DNA of 64,000 bases from Cyanobacteria bacterium FACHB-63. GTDB taxonomy: Bacteria > Cyanobacteriota > Cyanobacteriia > Leptolyngbyales > Leptolyngbyaceae. The stretch covers positions 100,111 through 164,110 of the forward strand of contig JACJNX010000053.1 in assembly GCA_014695255.1 (NCBI GenBank), in the 5' to 3' direction. Shown in pieces: positions 37,492 through 45,080 of this stretch. Position 1 is the first letter of the stretch, and each line of letters starts with the position of its first letter. The translations under genes were made by a program, and so were the position numbers. The notes beneath the pieces are model-generated. The model was not told the origin of the DNA. It did not search any database and was given only the letters and a program-made list of their open reading frames with translations.

Positions 37492-37723
37492 ATGTTGCCA
37501 AGAGAATTAAAAACAGGTTTTAGAACTGCCCGCTGACGATCGGCTTGCTTTAATAAGTGTAATTATTACCTTGCTTCAGCAAGAGAAACGAGTTGATCCA
37601 GAGAAACGCTCTGCCGCAATTCAGCGAATGCGGGGAATGTTAGTGACCAATCAGCCTGCCCCGACAGATGCAGAAGTAGACGCAATGCTGGAAGAAGCAC
37701 TAGCGGAGAAATACCTTCAGTGA
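37492..37723 (+). pseudogene. Antitoxin of a decayed PIN-type toxin-antitoxin pair, frameshifted
   Basis: From base 37514 an open frame encodes QVLELPADDRLALISV and continues to APTDAEVDAMLEEALAEKYLQ, a pattern common in small cyanobacterial antitoxins paired with PIN toxins. The apparent start ATG 37492 (MLPRELK) is one base out of frame: the A5 run at 37509-37513 would have to be A4 to join them. The stop TGA overlaps the GTG of the toxin remnant, the usual coupling. It was seen only by joining frames. Confidence 0.5.
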
Positions 37724-37824
37724 GAATTTTGCTAGACACCAATATTGTTCTTGATTTTCTACACTCCCCAATTCCAGCACTGACCATCGCCGATTTATTA
37801 CGGCAGGAGAGACTAAATTGTTAA
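37720..37824 (+). pseudogene. Truncated PIN-domain (VapC-like) toxin
   Basis: GTG 37720 starts MRILLDTNIVLDFL, the first strand and catalytic Asp of a PIN ribonuclease. After residue 14 the family sequence is lost, and the frame ends after 34 residues. A working PIN domain needs about 120-140 residues with three or four acidic residues, so this is dead. The remainder of the gap (37825-37917) holds only the chlP leader. Confidence 0.55.
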
Positions 37825-37917
37825 GCTCTGTTGCAAGTTGCCGTAGTCTGTAACAGAACCACGAAAGCCGCATGATACGATCACCCTCGTAGCTTTAAAG
37901 AAATTGGGAGAAAACCT

Positions 37918-39141
37918 TTGACACTCCGGGTTGCAGTTGTAGGCGGTGGTCCTGCTGGTTCTTCCGCAGCAGAGACTTTAGCAAAAGCGGGTATTGAAAC
38001 CTATCTATTTGAGCGCAAGTTAGACAACGTCAAACCCTGTGGTGGGGCAATTCCCCTCTGTATGGTGGCTGAATTCGACTTGCCCGAAAACATCATCGAT
38101 CGCAAAGTGCGAAAGATGAAGATGATTTCCCCCTCGAATGTCGAAGTTAGTATCGGTAGCACTTTAAAAGACGACGAATATATCGGAATGTGTCGCCGCG
38201 AAGTCCTGGATGGATTTATGCGCGATCGTGCCGTTTCCCTCGGCGCAAAGTTGATTAATGGCACCATGCACAAGCTGGAATTGCCCACCAGCGCCAACGG
38301 TTCCTACACGCTGCACTATGCCGATCACTCGGACGGCAGCTTAGAAGGAAAAGCCGCTACGCTCGAAGTCGATCTGGTAGTCGGCGCAGACGGAGCAAAC
38401 TCGCGAGTCGCAAAAGCGATCGATGCTGGGGATTACAACTATGCGATCGCTTTCCAAGAGCGGATCATGCTGCCCGATGACAAGATGGCGTACTACGAAG
38501 ACCTCGCTGAGATGTACGTGGGTGACGATGTTTCCACCGATTTCTACGCTTGGGTGTTTCCAAAGTACAACCACGTTGCGGTAGGAACCGGAACGATGGC
38601 TCCGAACAAGGCAGACATCAAAAAGCTACAGGCTGGAATTCGGGCAAGAGCCGCGAAAAAACTCAGAGGCGGAAAGATCATTCGCGTGGAAGCGCATCCA
38701 ATTCCAGAGCATCCGAGACCTCGCCGTGTGGTGGGTCGCGTTGCTTTGGTTGGAGATGCAGCCGGAACCGTGACCAAATCTTCGGGTGAAGGAATCTACT
38801 TTGCTGCGAAATCGGCGCGGATGTGTGCAGAAACGATCGTCGAATTTTCTGAAAACGGTCGCCGCATTCCTACAGAAGCAGATCTGAAAGTGTATCTAAA
38901 GCGTTGGGATAGGAAGTACGGACTCACCTACAAAGTGCTGGACATTTTGCAAACGGTATTCTACCGAACCGATGCAACTCGCGAAGCCTTTGTCGAGATG
39001 TGTTCGGATATCGATGTGCAAAAGCTCACCTTCGATAGCTACCTTTACAAAACGGTTGTGCCTGCAAACCCGCTGGTTCAACTAAAGATCACGGCGAAGA
39101 CGATCGGCAGCCTGATTCGTGGCAATGCGTTAGCGCCCTAA
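37918..39141 (+). CDS. chlP: Geranylgeranyl reductase
   Basis: ChlP uses NADPH to reduce geranylgeranyl groups to phytyl for chlorophyll a and tocopherol. The 407-residue flavoprotein has the N-terminal FAD motif VVGGGPAGSSAAE, ERKLDNVKPCGGAIP near residue 35-50, and VGDAAGTVTKSSGEGIYFA, all diagnostic. The start is TTG 37918, seven bases after GGGAG. No ATG is available nearby. The next gene is a PucC-like transporter, another pigment-assembly function, beginning about 150 bp later on the same strand. Confidence 0.95.
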   Translation: MTLRVAVVGGGPAGSSAAETLAKAGIETYLFERKLDNVKPCGGAIPLCMVAEFDLPENIIDRKVRKMKMISPSNVEVSIGSTLKDDEYIGMCRREVLDGFMRDRAVSLGAKLINGTMHKLELPTSANGSYTLHYADHSDGSLEGKAATLEVDLVVGADGANSRVAKAIDAGDYNYAIAFQERIMLPDDKMAYYEDLAEMYVGDDVSTDFYAWVFPKYNHVAVGTGTMAPNKADIKKLQAGIRARAAKKLRGGKIIRVEAHPIPEHPRPRRVVGRVALVGDAAGTVTKSSGEGIYFAAKSARMCAETIVEFSENGRRIPTEADLKVYLKRWDRKYGLTYKVLDILQTVFYRTDATREAFVEMCSDIDVQKLTFDSYLYKTVVPANPLVQLKITAKTIGSLIRGNALAP

Positions 39142-39294
39142 GTCAAATTGCCTTTGCTAAGATGCGATCGTGCAGCAATGCGCGATCGCTTTTTGTTGAG
39201 TGATCCGAATTCGCAATTGCTCGATTCTCCCTATCCCTACTTCGTTTACGATCGCAATAGAGAAACCCCAAACCGCTATTCTGAGTTCCAAACT

Positions 39295-40683
39295 ATGATC
39301 ACGCAACCGCCCAGAATCAAGCTTTTGACGATGTTCCAACTCGGTCTGTATCAGATGGGGTTGGGCATGATGTCGGTATTAACGCTTGGAGTGTTAAACC
39401 GCATCATGATCAAGGAATTGGCAATTCCAGCGACGATCGCAGCGGGAGCGATCGCGGTACATCAGTTCATGGCTCCTGCTCGATTGTGGTTCGGGCAGAT
39501 GTCAGATGCGAAACCGATCGCAGGCTATCACCGGACGGGATATGTGTGGATTGCGTCGGTGTTGTTTTCGCTGACTGCGTTTTTAGCGGTTCAGGTGATG
39601 TGGCAAGTGGGCGCGAGTTTGCAGACGGCTGGATGGAGTCTACAAACTCAGATTTGGATTGGCGTATTAGGGCTGGTCTTTGCGCTGTACGGGTTGACTT
39701 TGAGCGCAGGATCGACTCCGTTTGCGGCACTATTGGTGGATGTGAGCGAAGAAGAAGAACGATCTAAACTGGTCGGAATTGTTTGGTCGATGCTGATGGT
39801 AGGTATTGTAGTCGGCGCGATCGTGACTTCGCGATTGTTACCAGCAGAAGGAGCCGCGAATCTTGCTGCACTGCGTCCAGCGGTCGATCGAGTGTTTGTG
39901 ATCATTCCAGGAATTGTCTGCGGACTGTGTGTGTTAGCAACACTTGGAGTTGAAAAGAAGTATTCGCGATTTAGTACACGAACAACATTGAACGATCGCG
40001 AAGATCAAATCACGTTGAGTCGCGCAATTCGAGTGTTAACCGCTTCACCGCAAACGGGATTATTCTTCACCTTCTTGCTATTCATGACGATTAGCTTGTT
40101 TATGCAGGATGCGGTGATGGAGTCTTATGGCGGACAAGTGTTTCGGATGTCGGTTGCAGAAACGACTCGCCTAAACGCCTTTTGGGGTATGGGAACTTTG
40201 ATTGGAATTAGTAGTGCTGGATTTGCGATCGTGCCTCGCCTCGGAAAAACGAGAACCGCCAAACTCGGATGTGTTCTCGTTGCAGCCTGCATGATCTTTA
40301 TCATCTTCACAGGCTTTACCGCGAACCCCAAACTTCTACAAAGTGGACTCTTCCTGTTTGGCTTAGCATCGGGAGTTACAACCACGGGCGCAATTAGTTT
40401 AATGCTCGATCTTACGGCGGTTGAAACCGCAGGAACGTTTATCGGTGCGTGGGGATTAGCGCAAGCGTTGGCGAGAGCATTAGCAACGATTTTCGGCGGC
40501 GGTGCGTTAGATGTGGGTAAAGCGATTTTCTCGAATTTGACGTTATCGTATGCGGTGGTATTTGGATTGCAAGCGATCGGGATGCTCGTTGCAGTTGGAT
40601 TGCTGAACCGTGTGGATGTCAAAGCCTTTCGCAATAATACAAAAGCCGCAATTTCAACGATTTTGCAAGGTGAGTTGGATTAA
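39295..40683 (+). CDS. BCD/PucC-family MFS protein (pigment-protein assembly)
   Basis: The 462-residue protein has about 12 membrane segments and fits the PucC/LhaA/BCD group of the major facilitator superfamily, which in phototrophs assists chlorophyll or bacteriochlorophyll delivery and antenna assembly. Typical pieces are KLLTMFQLGLYQMGLGMM, LNRIMIKELAIP, FGQMSDAKPIAGYHRTGY and MQDAVMESYGGQVF. I choose ATG 39295 because the 49 codons upstream of it (to 39148) are polar and unlike the family. Being next to chlP supports a chlorophyll role. The stop overlaps the next ATG by one base. Confidence 0.86.
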   Translation: MITQPPRIKLLTMFQLGLYQMGLGMMSVLTLGVLNRIMIKELAIPATIAAGAIAVHQFMAPARLWFGQMSDAKPIAGYHRTGYVWIASVLFSLTAFLAVQVMWQVGASLQTAGWSLQTQIWIGVLGLVFALYGLTLSAGSTPFAALLVDVSEEEERSKLVGIVWSMLMVGIVVGAIVTSRLLPAEGAANLAALRPAVDRVFVIIPGIVCGLCVLATLGVEKKYSRFSTRTTLNDREDQITLSRAIRVLTASPQTGLFFTFLLFMTISLFMQDAVMESYGGQVFRMSVAETTRLNAFWGMGTLIGISSAGFAIVPRLGKTRTAKLGCVLVAACMIFIIFTGFTANPKLLQSGLFLFGLASGVTTTGAISLMLDLTAVETAGTFIGAWGLAQALARALATIFGGGALDVGKAIFSNLTLSYAVVFGLQAIGMLVAVGLLNRVDVKAFRNNTKAAISTILQGELD

Positions 40684-41276
40684 TGACTCAAGCAAAACCT
40701 CGATTTCAGACGATCGAAGAATACGCTGCGCTAGAACCCTCTGAACTACCGGAAGGTCAGTATGAACTCGTGAATGGAGAAATCATTGAATTGCCCCCGG
40801 AAAGTGATCCCAATGTCGAAATCGCAGGATTTTTGTCCTCGGTGCTGTTACAGTTTGTCCCTCATTATCTAATCCGTCGTGGAACTGAAATCTTTGTGAG
40901 TAGTCGAACTGTGACCAGTCGCTACCCAGATTTGGTCATCCTGAGTGAGGAAGGAAGAGCCGCAATCAAAGGTGCAAGGCGTTCGACGATTACTCCAGAG
41001 ATGCCACCCCCCAGATTGGTAATCGAAGTGGTTTCGCCAGGAGAGCCTGGAAGTGACAACTATAACCGCGATTACGTTGATAAGCCCAGAGAGTATGCGG
41101 CGCGAGGAATTCCAGAGTATTGGATTGTCGATCCAGAGCGATCGGTCGTACTTGTGCTGACTCTACAGGACGATCGCTACCAAACGAAAGAATTCGGAAA
41201 CGGCGATCGTCTCGTTTCCCCCACGTTTCCAAACCTGCAATTAACCGCAGCGCAAATTTTAGAGGCAGGCGCATGA
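40683..41276 (+). CDS. Uma2-family (DUF820) putative endonuclease
   Basis: The 197-residue protein has the full Uma2 pattern: N-terminal FQTIEEYAALEPSELPEGQYELVNGEII, central YPDLVIL, PPRLVIEVVSPG and YAARGIPEYWIVDPE, giving the PD-(D/E)XK-like acidic core. Unlike the copy at 4.3 kb it lacks a coiled-coil tail. Its ATG overlaps the stop of the upstream PucC-like gene (TAATG) and its stop overlaps the IMPase start (ATGA), so it is translationally embedded in that operon. Function unknown. Confidence 0.82.
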   Translation: MTQAKPRFQTIEEYAALEPSELPEGQYELVNGEIIELPPESDPNVEIAGFLSSVLLQFVPHYLIRRGTEIFVSSRTVTSRYPDLVILSEEGRAAIKGARRSTITPEMPPPRLVIEVVSPGEPGSDNYNRDYVDKPREYAARGIPEYWIVDPERSVVLVLTLQDDRYQTKEFGNGDRLVSPTFPNLQLTAAQILEAGA

Positions 41277-42088
41277 ATTTTTCGGAGATCAAAGCCTTTT
41301 CAGAAACGCTCACGCATAAAGTTGGGGCGCAACTGCTAAAAGATTTCGGACAGGTGCAAGCAGCGGAAAAAGCGGACGGAAGCCTGGTTACACAGTCCGA
41401 TCGCTGGGCGGATGAACAGATTTGCACTGCGATCGCGCAAAAGTTTCCCGATCACGGGGTTCTGAGTGAAGAAGCGGAGCATTGTTTTCCCGATCGTGAG
41501 TGGTGCTGGATTATCGATCCGCTGGATGGGACGACAAATTTTGCGCGGGGCTTGCCGTTGTGGGGAATTTCGATCGCGCTTCTCTATCAGGGAACTCCGG
41601 TGTTCGGCTATGTGCATCTGCCGCCGTTGAATCAATCGTTTCACGGATACTGGCGCGGCGAATCGGGATTAGAGTTGCCGTCTGGAGCATTTCTCAACGA
41701 CAAACCGATCCACGCTAGCCAAGAAGCCCTCAACCACAATCACTTTTTTAACGTCTGCGCCCGCAGTACCTCCGTGCTGAAAAATCCCTTTCCGATCAAG
41801 ATTCGGATGCTTGGAGTTGCGACCTATAACTTACTCACAGTCGCCGTCGGGGCAACGATGGGCGGTGTAGAGGCAACGCCGAAGATTTGGGACATTGCCG
41901 CAATTTGGGCGATCGTACAAGCAGCAGGCGCAGTTTGGCATCCCTTGGAATCGCCTTCGATTTTTCCGTTAGAAGTTGGCAAGGATTACAGTACGCGAGC
42001 GTTTCCGACTTTGGTAGTGAGTCGAGCGGATCTAGTGCCTGTGTTTGAACCGTTGGTGAGAACGATCGGACAAAACTCTAAAAGCTAA
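41273..42088 (+). CDS. Inositol monophosphatase family phosphatase
   Basis: The 271-residue protein is a lithium-sensitive-type Mg-dependent phosphatase. Metal-binding motif A is the Glu-Glu of LSEEAE plus WIIDPLDGTTNFARGLP, and motif B is WDIAAIWAIVQAAGA. Substrates in this family include inositol phosphate, histidinol phosphate and PAP; sequence alone does not choose. The frame is open further upstream, but ATG 41273 overlaps the Uma2 stop by four bases and gives the right length. Its last 11 bases overlap the convergent SAM hydrolase gene. Confidence 0.87.
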   Translation: MNFSEIKAFSETLTHKVGAQLLKDFGQVQAAEKADGSLVTQSDRWADEQICTAIAQKFPDHGVLSEEAEHCFPDREWCWIIDPLDGTTNFARGLPLWGISIALLYQGTPVFGYVHLPPLNQSFHGYWRGESGLELPSGAFLNDKPIHASQEALNHNHFFNVCARSTSVLKNPFPIKIRMLGVATYNLLTVAVGATMGGVEATPKIWDIAAIWAIVQAAGAVWHPLESPSIFPLEVGKDYSTRAFPTLVVSRADLVPVFEPLVRTIGQNSKS

Positions 42089-42845
42089 TACCGATCGTAT
42101 CTCCAACCGCTAGCTTCAAATAATTCTGAGCATTGCCGCGATTCATCGCAATCTCAACCCAACTGTGACTGCCAATCAAGCCGATGATCTCCTGGGTCGC
42201 GGCATCTGCATAAGTCGTCTTGCCTGGAAAAACTGCCTCATTGACGCGAATTCTCCAATTGAGACCGCGCACCCGCTCTCCTGGAATATTGGTGATTAAG
42301 TTACCGAAATGATCGATCGCTTGAATCACGCCGAGCAATCCTGCTTCTGTCTCAATCACATCCGGAATCGGTAACTGCACGATCGAGCTTAACTCGATCT
42401 CAGTGCCTAGCTCTTGTAAGGGAACTCCACTCGCCAAATGTGCCGCAATAGGCGCAAAAATATCGCGTCCGTGAAACGTAGTGCTTGGAGTGGGCGATCG
42501 CCAATACTGCGGATTGCTCAGTTCAATCGCTGTGATCGCCTCGCTCAAAATGCCGCTAATTAATCCATTATCCGGTGCGACCACAAATCCAGACCTGAGT
42601 TGAACGGCAATCGATCGCCGCTGACTCCCAACGCCCGGATCAACGACGACCAGATGAACAGTTCCGCGTGGGAAGTAAGGGTAAGCGTTCATTAAGTGAA
42701 ATCGAGCCGTCGCAATGTCCTGCGGTGGAACTTGATGCGTGAGATCGATCGTCTGAATCTGCGAATTGATTTGGGCGATCGTGGCCTTCATCACACCGAC
42801 GTAGACATCACTTAATCCGAAATCAGTCAGCAGCGTGATTAACAT
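42078..42845 (-). CDS. S-adenosylmethionine hydrolase (adenosine-forming), DUF62 family
   Basis: The 255-residue protein fits the DUF62/SAM hydroxide adenosyltransferase family, related to fluorinases, which splits SAM to adenosine and methionine. Signatures are ITLLTDFGLSDVYVGVMKA at the start, VVDPGVGSQRRSI, APDNGLIS, TFHGRDIFAPIAAHLA and DHFGNLITNI. The Arg-Asp of HGRD marks a hydrolase rather than a halogenase. ATG 42843-42845 is the usual start; 11 upstream codons are open. Physiological role is unclear. Confidence 0.88.
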   Translation of the reverse strand: MLITLLTDFGLSDVYVGVMKATIAQINSQIQTIDLTHQVPPQDIATARFHLMNAYPYFPRGTVHLVVVDPGVGSQRRSIAVQLRSGFVVAPDNGLISGILSEAITAIELSNPQYWRSPTPSTTFHGRDIFAPIAAHLASGVPLQELGTEIELSSIVQLPIPDVIETEAGLLGVIQAIDHFGNLITNIPGERVRGLNWRIRVNEAVFPGKTTYADAATQEIIGLIGSHSWVEIAMNRGNAQNYLKLAVGDTIGISF

Positions 42846-42955
42846 TTGTCCGTCGAAAGTATGAACTTTTAGTAGCATAAGCTACCGTCTGAAATGACCG
42901 ATGCTAAAATCAAATGATGGTGATAAGCAAAGCTAACCTCTAGGAAAACCTAATT

Positions 42956-43108
42956 ATGAACAGAAATCGCCTGCATTCAGCAGAAGTCGCGCGAGTCCAC
43001 CGCGAAAATTTACAAAGAAACCTGCAACGTCGCATGGACGCAGCTAAAGCGCGGGGTGATCAAGCGCTGCTGCGGATGCTGGAAGCAGAAGCAAGCTACC
43101 TGAGATAA
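42956..43108 (+). CDS. Conserved 50-residue Arg-rich cyanobacterial protein
   Basis: A 50-codon frame starts at ATG 42956 (MNRNRLHSAEVARVHRENLQ) with AGGA 11 nt upstream and ends LEAEASYLR. It is a strongly basic, probably all-helical peptide with regularly spaced Arg and Leu (RNLQRRMDAAKARGDQALL). I believe similar small proteins occur widely in cyanobacteria, from memory only. A strong intrinsic terminator 26 bases past the stop supports it as a separate transcription unit. Function unknown; nucleic-acid or ribosome binding is a guess. Confidence 0.72.
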   Translation: MNRNRLHSAEVARVHRENLQRNLQRRMDAAKARGDQALLRMLEAEASYLR

Positions 43109-43134
43109 TTCTTGTTCTATAAAATCTCGAATTT

Positions 43135-43159
43135 AGCGCGGCTTTCGCCGCGCTTTTTT
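43135..43159 (+). terminator. Strong intrinsic terminator
   Basis: AGCGCGGC (43135-43142), loop TTTC, GCCGCGCT (43147-43154), then five more T residues: a perfect GC-rich stem ending the 50-residue gene. Confidence 0.92.
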
Positions 43160-43165
43160 GTTGCA

Positions 43166-43672
43166 TTATAAACTCGCTGTCCGTAAATAATCGCCGGACT
43201 TGCCTCCGGTCTTGCTCAGAAGATAAATTTGCTCGATCGTAATCGACTTCTCGATCGCTTTTGCCATGTCATACAAAGTCAACGCCGCGATCGAAGCTGC
43301 CGTCAGCGCTTCCATCTCCACTCCGGTTTCTGCCTTGATCTTCACCGTCGCTTCAATCTCAAACCCCGGTCGCTCTGGTTGCGCTGTGATATTGACTTCC
43401 ACTTTTTGAATCGGCAAGGGATGACACAGCGGGATTAGATTTGCCGTTTGTTTTGCCGCCATAATTCCGGCAATTCGGGCGGTTCCCAGTACGTCTCCTT
43501 TAGGTGTATCGCCGGACTCGATCGCCTGCATTGTCTCTGGTTTCATCCGAACATGCGCGACCGCAGTTGCCTGTCGCACCGTTGCCGCTTTTGCCGAGAC
43601 ATCTACCATTTGCGCTTGTCCAGCCGCATCAAGGTGAGAAAGCTCGATCAATTTTTCAGATTGTTTTGTCAT
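43166..43672 (-). CDS. moaC: Cyclic pyranopterin monophosphate synthase MoaC
   Basis: MoaC converts 3',8-cyclo-dihydro-GTP to cyclic pyranopterin monophosphate in molybdenum cofactor synthesis. The 168-residue protein has the family signatures [44 protein letters not shown] and [20 protein letters not shown]. No other moa genes lie close by. The gene converges with the 50-residue gene across its terminator, and is divergent from tRNA-Arg. Confidence 0.96.
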   Translation of the reverse strand: MTKQSEKLIELSHLDAAGQAQMVDVSAKAATVRQATAVAHVRMKPETMQAIESGDTPKGDVLGTARIAGIMAAKQTANLIPLCHPLPIQKVEVNITAQPERPGFEIEATVKIKAETGVEMEALTAASIAALTLYDMAKAIEKSITIEQIYLLSKTGGKSGDYLRTASL

Positions 43673-43710
43673 TTAGGTCAGATCGTTGTATATTGAATAA
43701 GTGCCGATGA

Positions 43711-43784
43711 GGGCTTGTAGCTCAGTGGACTAGAGCACGTGGCTACGGACCACGGTGTCGGGGGTTCGAATCCCTCCTAGCCCG
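43711..43784 (+). tRNA. tRNA-Arg (anticodon ACG)
   Basis: A complete 74-base cloverleaf. The acceptor GGGCTTG pairs with CTAGCCC except for a U-U mismatch at the sixth pair. The D arm is GCTC/GAGC, the anticodon arm CGTGG-CTACGGA-CCACG with ACG at 43745-43747, and the T arm is GGGGG-TTCGAAT-CCCTC. The discriminator is G and CCA is not encoded. ACG would become ICG by adenosine deamination and read CGU/CGC/CGA. Confidence 0.96.
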
Positions 43785-43795
43785 TTCTATATTTT

Positions 43796-43827
43796 AGGGA
43801 TGTTCAAGCAACATCCCTTTTGTTTTT
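43796..43827 (+). terminator. Intrinsic terminator of tRNA-Arg
   Basis: AGGGATGTT (43796-43804) pairs with AACATCCCT (43810-43818) and is followed by TTTGTTTTTT, 11 bases after the tRNA. Confidence 0.88.
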
Positions 43828-43830
43828 TAA

Positions 43831-43862
43831 ATTAAAAAACCCCTCAATCAGAGTGAGGGGTT
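43831..43862 (-). terminator. Intrinsic terminator of the downstream membrane-protein gene
   Basis: On the minus strand AACCCCTCA pairs with TGAGGGGTT across seven bases (43838-43862) and is followed by TTTTAAT. It lies 23 bases beyond the 43886 stop. Confidence 0.88.
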
Positions 43863-43885
43863 GTTAGAGCGATCAAACTCAAATC

Positions 43886-44536
43886 TTACATGCCGCGATT
43901 CGGCTCTACATAAGCGGTGGTTGCGCGGGGCTTGCGGGTTCCCACTGCCGCACCTGCCAACGATGCTGCCAAACCAAGCAACGAACCAATCACAAACGAC
44001 CAGCCTGCGGTTGCAGTGTTGCCTGCAATATTACGAGCATCTTGAGCAGAAATATTCGGTCTTGCAGCGTTCGGATCAACATTCGGAACACCCGTTTGCG
44101 GCAGAGCTGCGCCTGCTGCGTTTGCTGCGCTCGAAACCGCCAAACCAAATGCACCCGTAACACCACTTGCCAACAGGTAAGCGCTCAGTGCCAAAGTAGT
44201 TGCCCAAAGAATTGCGCCGTTGAGCAATGCAGTGCTACGGTTCATCGGGCCACAAGCGCGTGCCATTACCCAGCTACCGATGAACAGCGAAATCAACAAG
44301 CTGATCGTTGCCCAAATTCCGACTGCGGTTCCGACACCGCCCGCCTCTGTCCGGGGCGCACCGGAGTTAGCGATCGAGGTTGCGCCGATTGCTGCACCCA
44401 ACGCGCTCAGAATTAACTGAGATACCAGTGCAACCATCAAACCAGAGATAATCGGACCCCAACGAACGCGGTCATGATAGTCACCCGCAACCGGGATAAC
44501 AGCGGCTTCAGCGACAGGACGATTAGTATATGCCAT
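43886..44536 (-). CDS. Ala/Gly-rich four-helix membrane protein
   Basis: The 216-residue protein has hydrophobic helices at about 28-52, 70-92, 102-130 and 178-200, rich in Ala, Gly and Ser. A polar segment between helices three and four (GVPNVDPNAARPNISAQDARN) looks exported. The short N-terminus starts MAYTNRPVAEAAVIPVAGDY. I recognise no named family, although similar small-residue membrane proteins are common near envelope or stress genes. It has its own terminator. Confidence 0.66.
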   Translation of the reverse strand: MAYTNRPVAEAAVIPVAGDYHDRVRWGPIISGLMVALVSQLILSALGAAIGATSIANSGAPRTEAGGVGTAVGIWATISLLISLFIGSWVMARACGPMNRSTALLNGAILWATTLALSAYLLASGVTGAFGLAVSSAANAAGAALPQTGVPNVDPNAARPNISAQDARNIAGNTATAGWSFVIGSLLGLAASLAGAAVGTRKPRATTAYVEPNRGM

Positions 44537-44708
44537 TGTGGATTGTCTCCCCTAACAGGATAGTTATTTGCAAAGAAATTACTCTTGCCAACACTGTAAG
44601 GTTTACAGAGATAAAATCACTCTACCGAGAGTGAGACGCTGTAGATACTCCGTTAGAGAGAAATCATTGGGGATCGCGATCGGATTCAGTTTGTGAATAT
44701 GAGCCGAA

Positions 44709-45035
44709 TCAACGGATTTTCACCGCAGTTCCAACCGCAGTAATCAAAAGGAGAACGCCAGATTGATCAATTTGGATTGTGCCAGTATTCACTTCGATTC
44801 CCACAACGGCATTTGCTCCCAGACTTTGTGCCCGTTTTTGGAGTTCTGCGAGGGCGTTTTGCTGTCCTTGTTCAAAGACGCGCTCATATCCTGCGGTGCG
44901 TCCACCAATGATGTCACGGATGCCTGCAAAGAAATCTTTAAGGGCGTTCGTTCCGTAAACCACCTCGGCAGTGACGACGCCAAGGTATGATTCGATCGCA
45001 ACATCTTGTATTGTATCGGTGGTTGTCATTAGCAT
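44709..45035 (-). CDS. YbjQ/UPF0145 family protein
   Basis: The 108-residue protein matches the YbjQ (UPF0145, putative heavy-metal-binding) family: ESYLGVVTAEVVYGTNALKDFFAGIRDIIGGRTAGYE near the start, and LGANAVVGIEVNTG towards the end. These proteins form small oligomeric beta-alpha folds of uncertain role. ATG 45033-45035 (MLMTTTD) is chosen; 21 upstream codons overlap the divergent TPR gene and are not credible. Confidence 0.85.
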   Translation of the reverse strand: MLMTTTDTIQDVAIESYLGVVTAEVVYGTNALKDFFAGIRDIIGGRTAGYERVFEQGQQNALAELQKRAQSLGANAVVGIEVNTGTIQIDQSGVLLLITAVGTAVKIR

Positions 45036-45080
45036 CGTTTCATCTCGCTCAAACTGGAGTTTCTGTAATTGTTGATCACT

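Noticed and set aside
39148..39294. N-terminal extension of the PucC-like protein
   Set aside because: Open frame but polar and unlike the family, which starts near ATG 39295.
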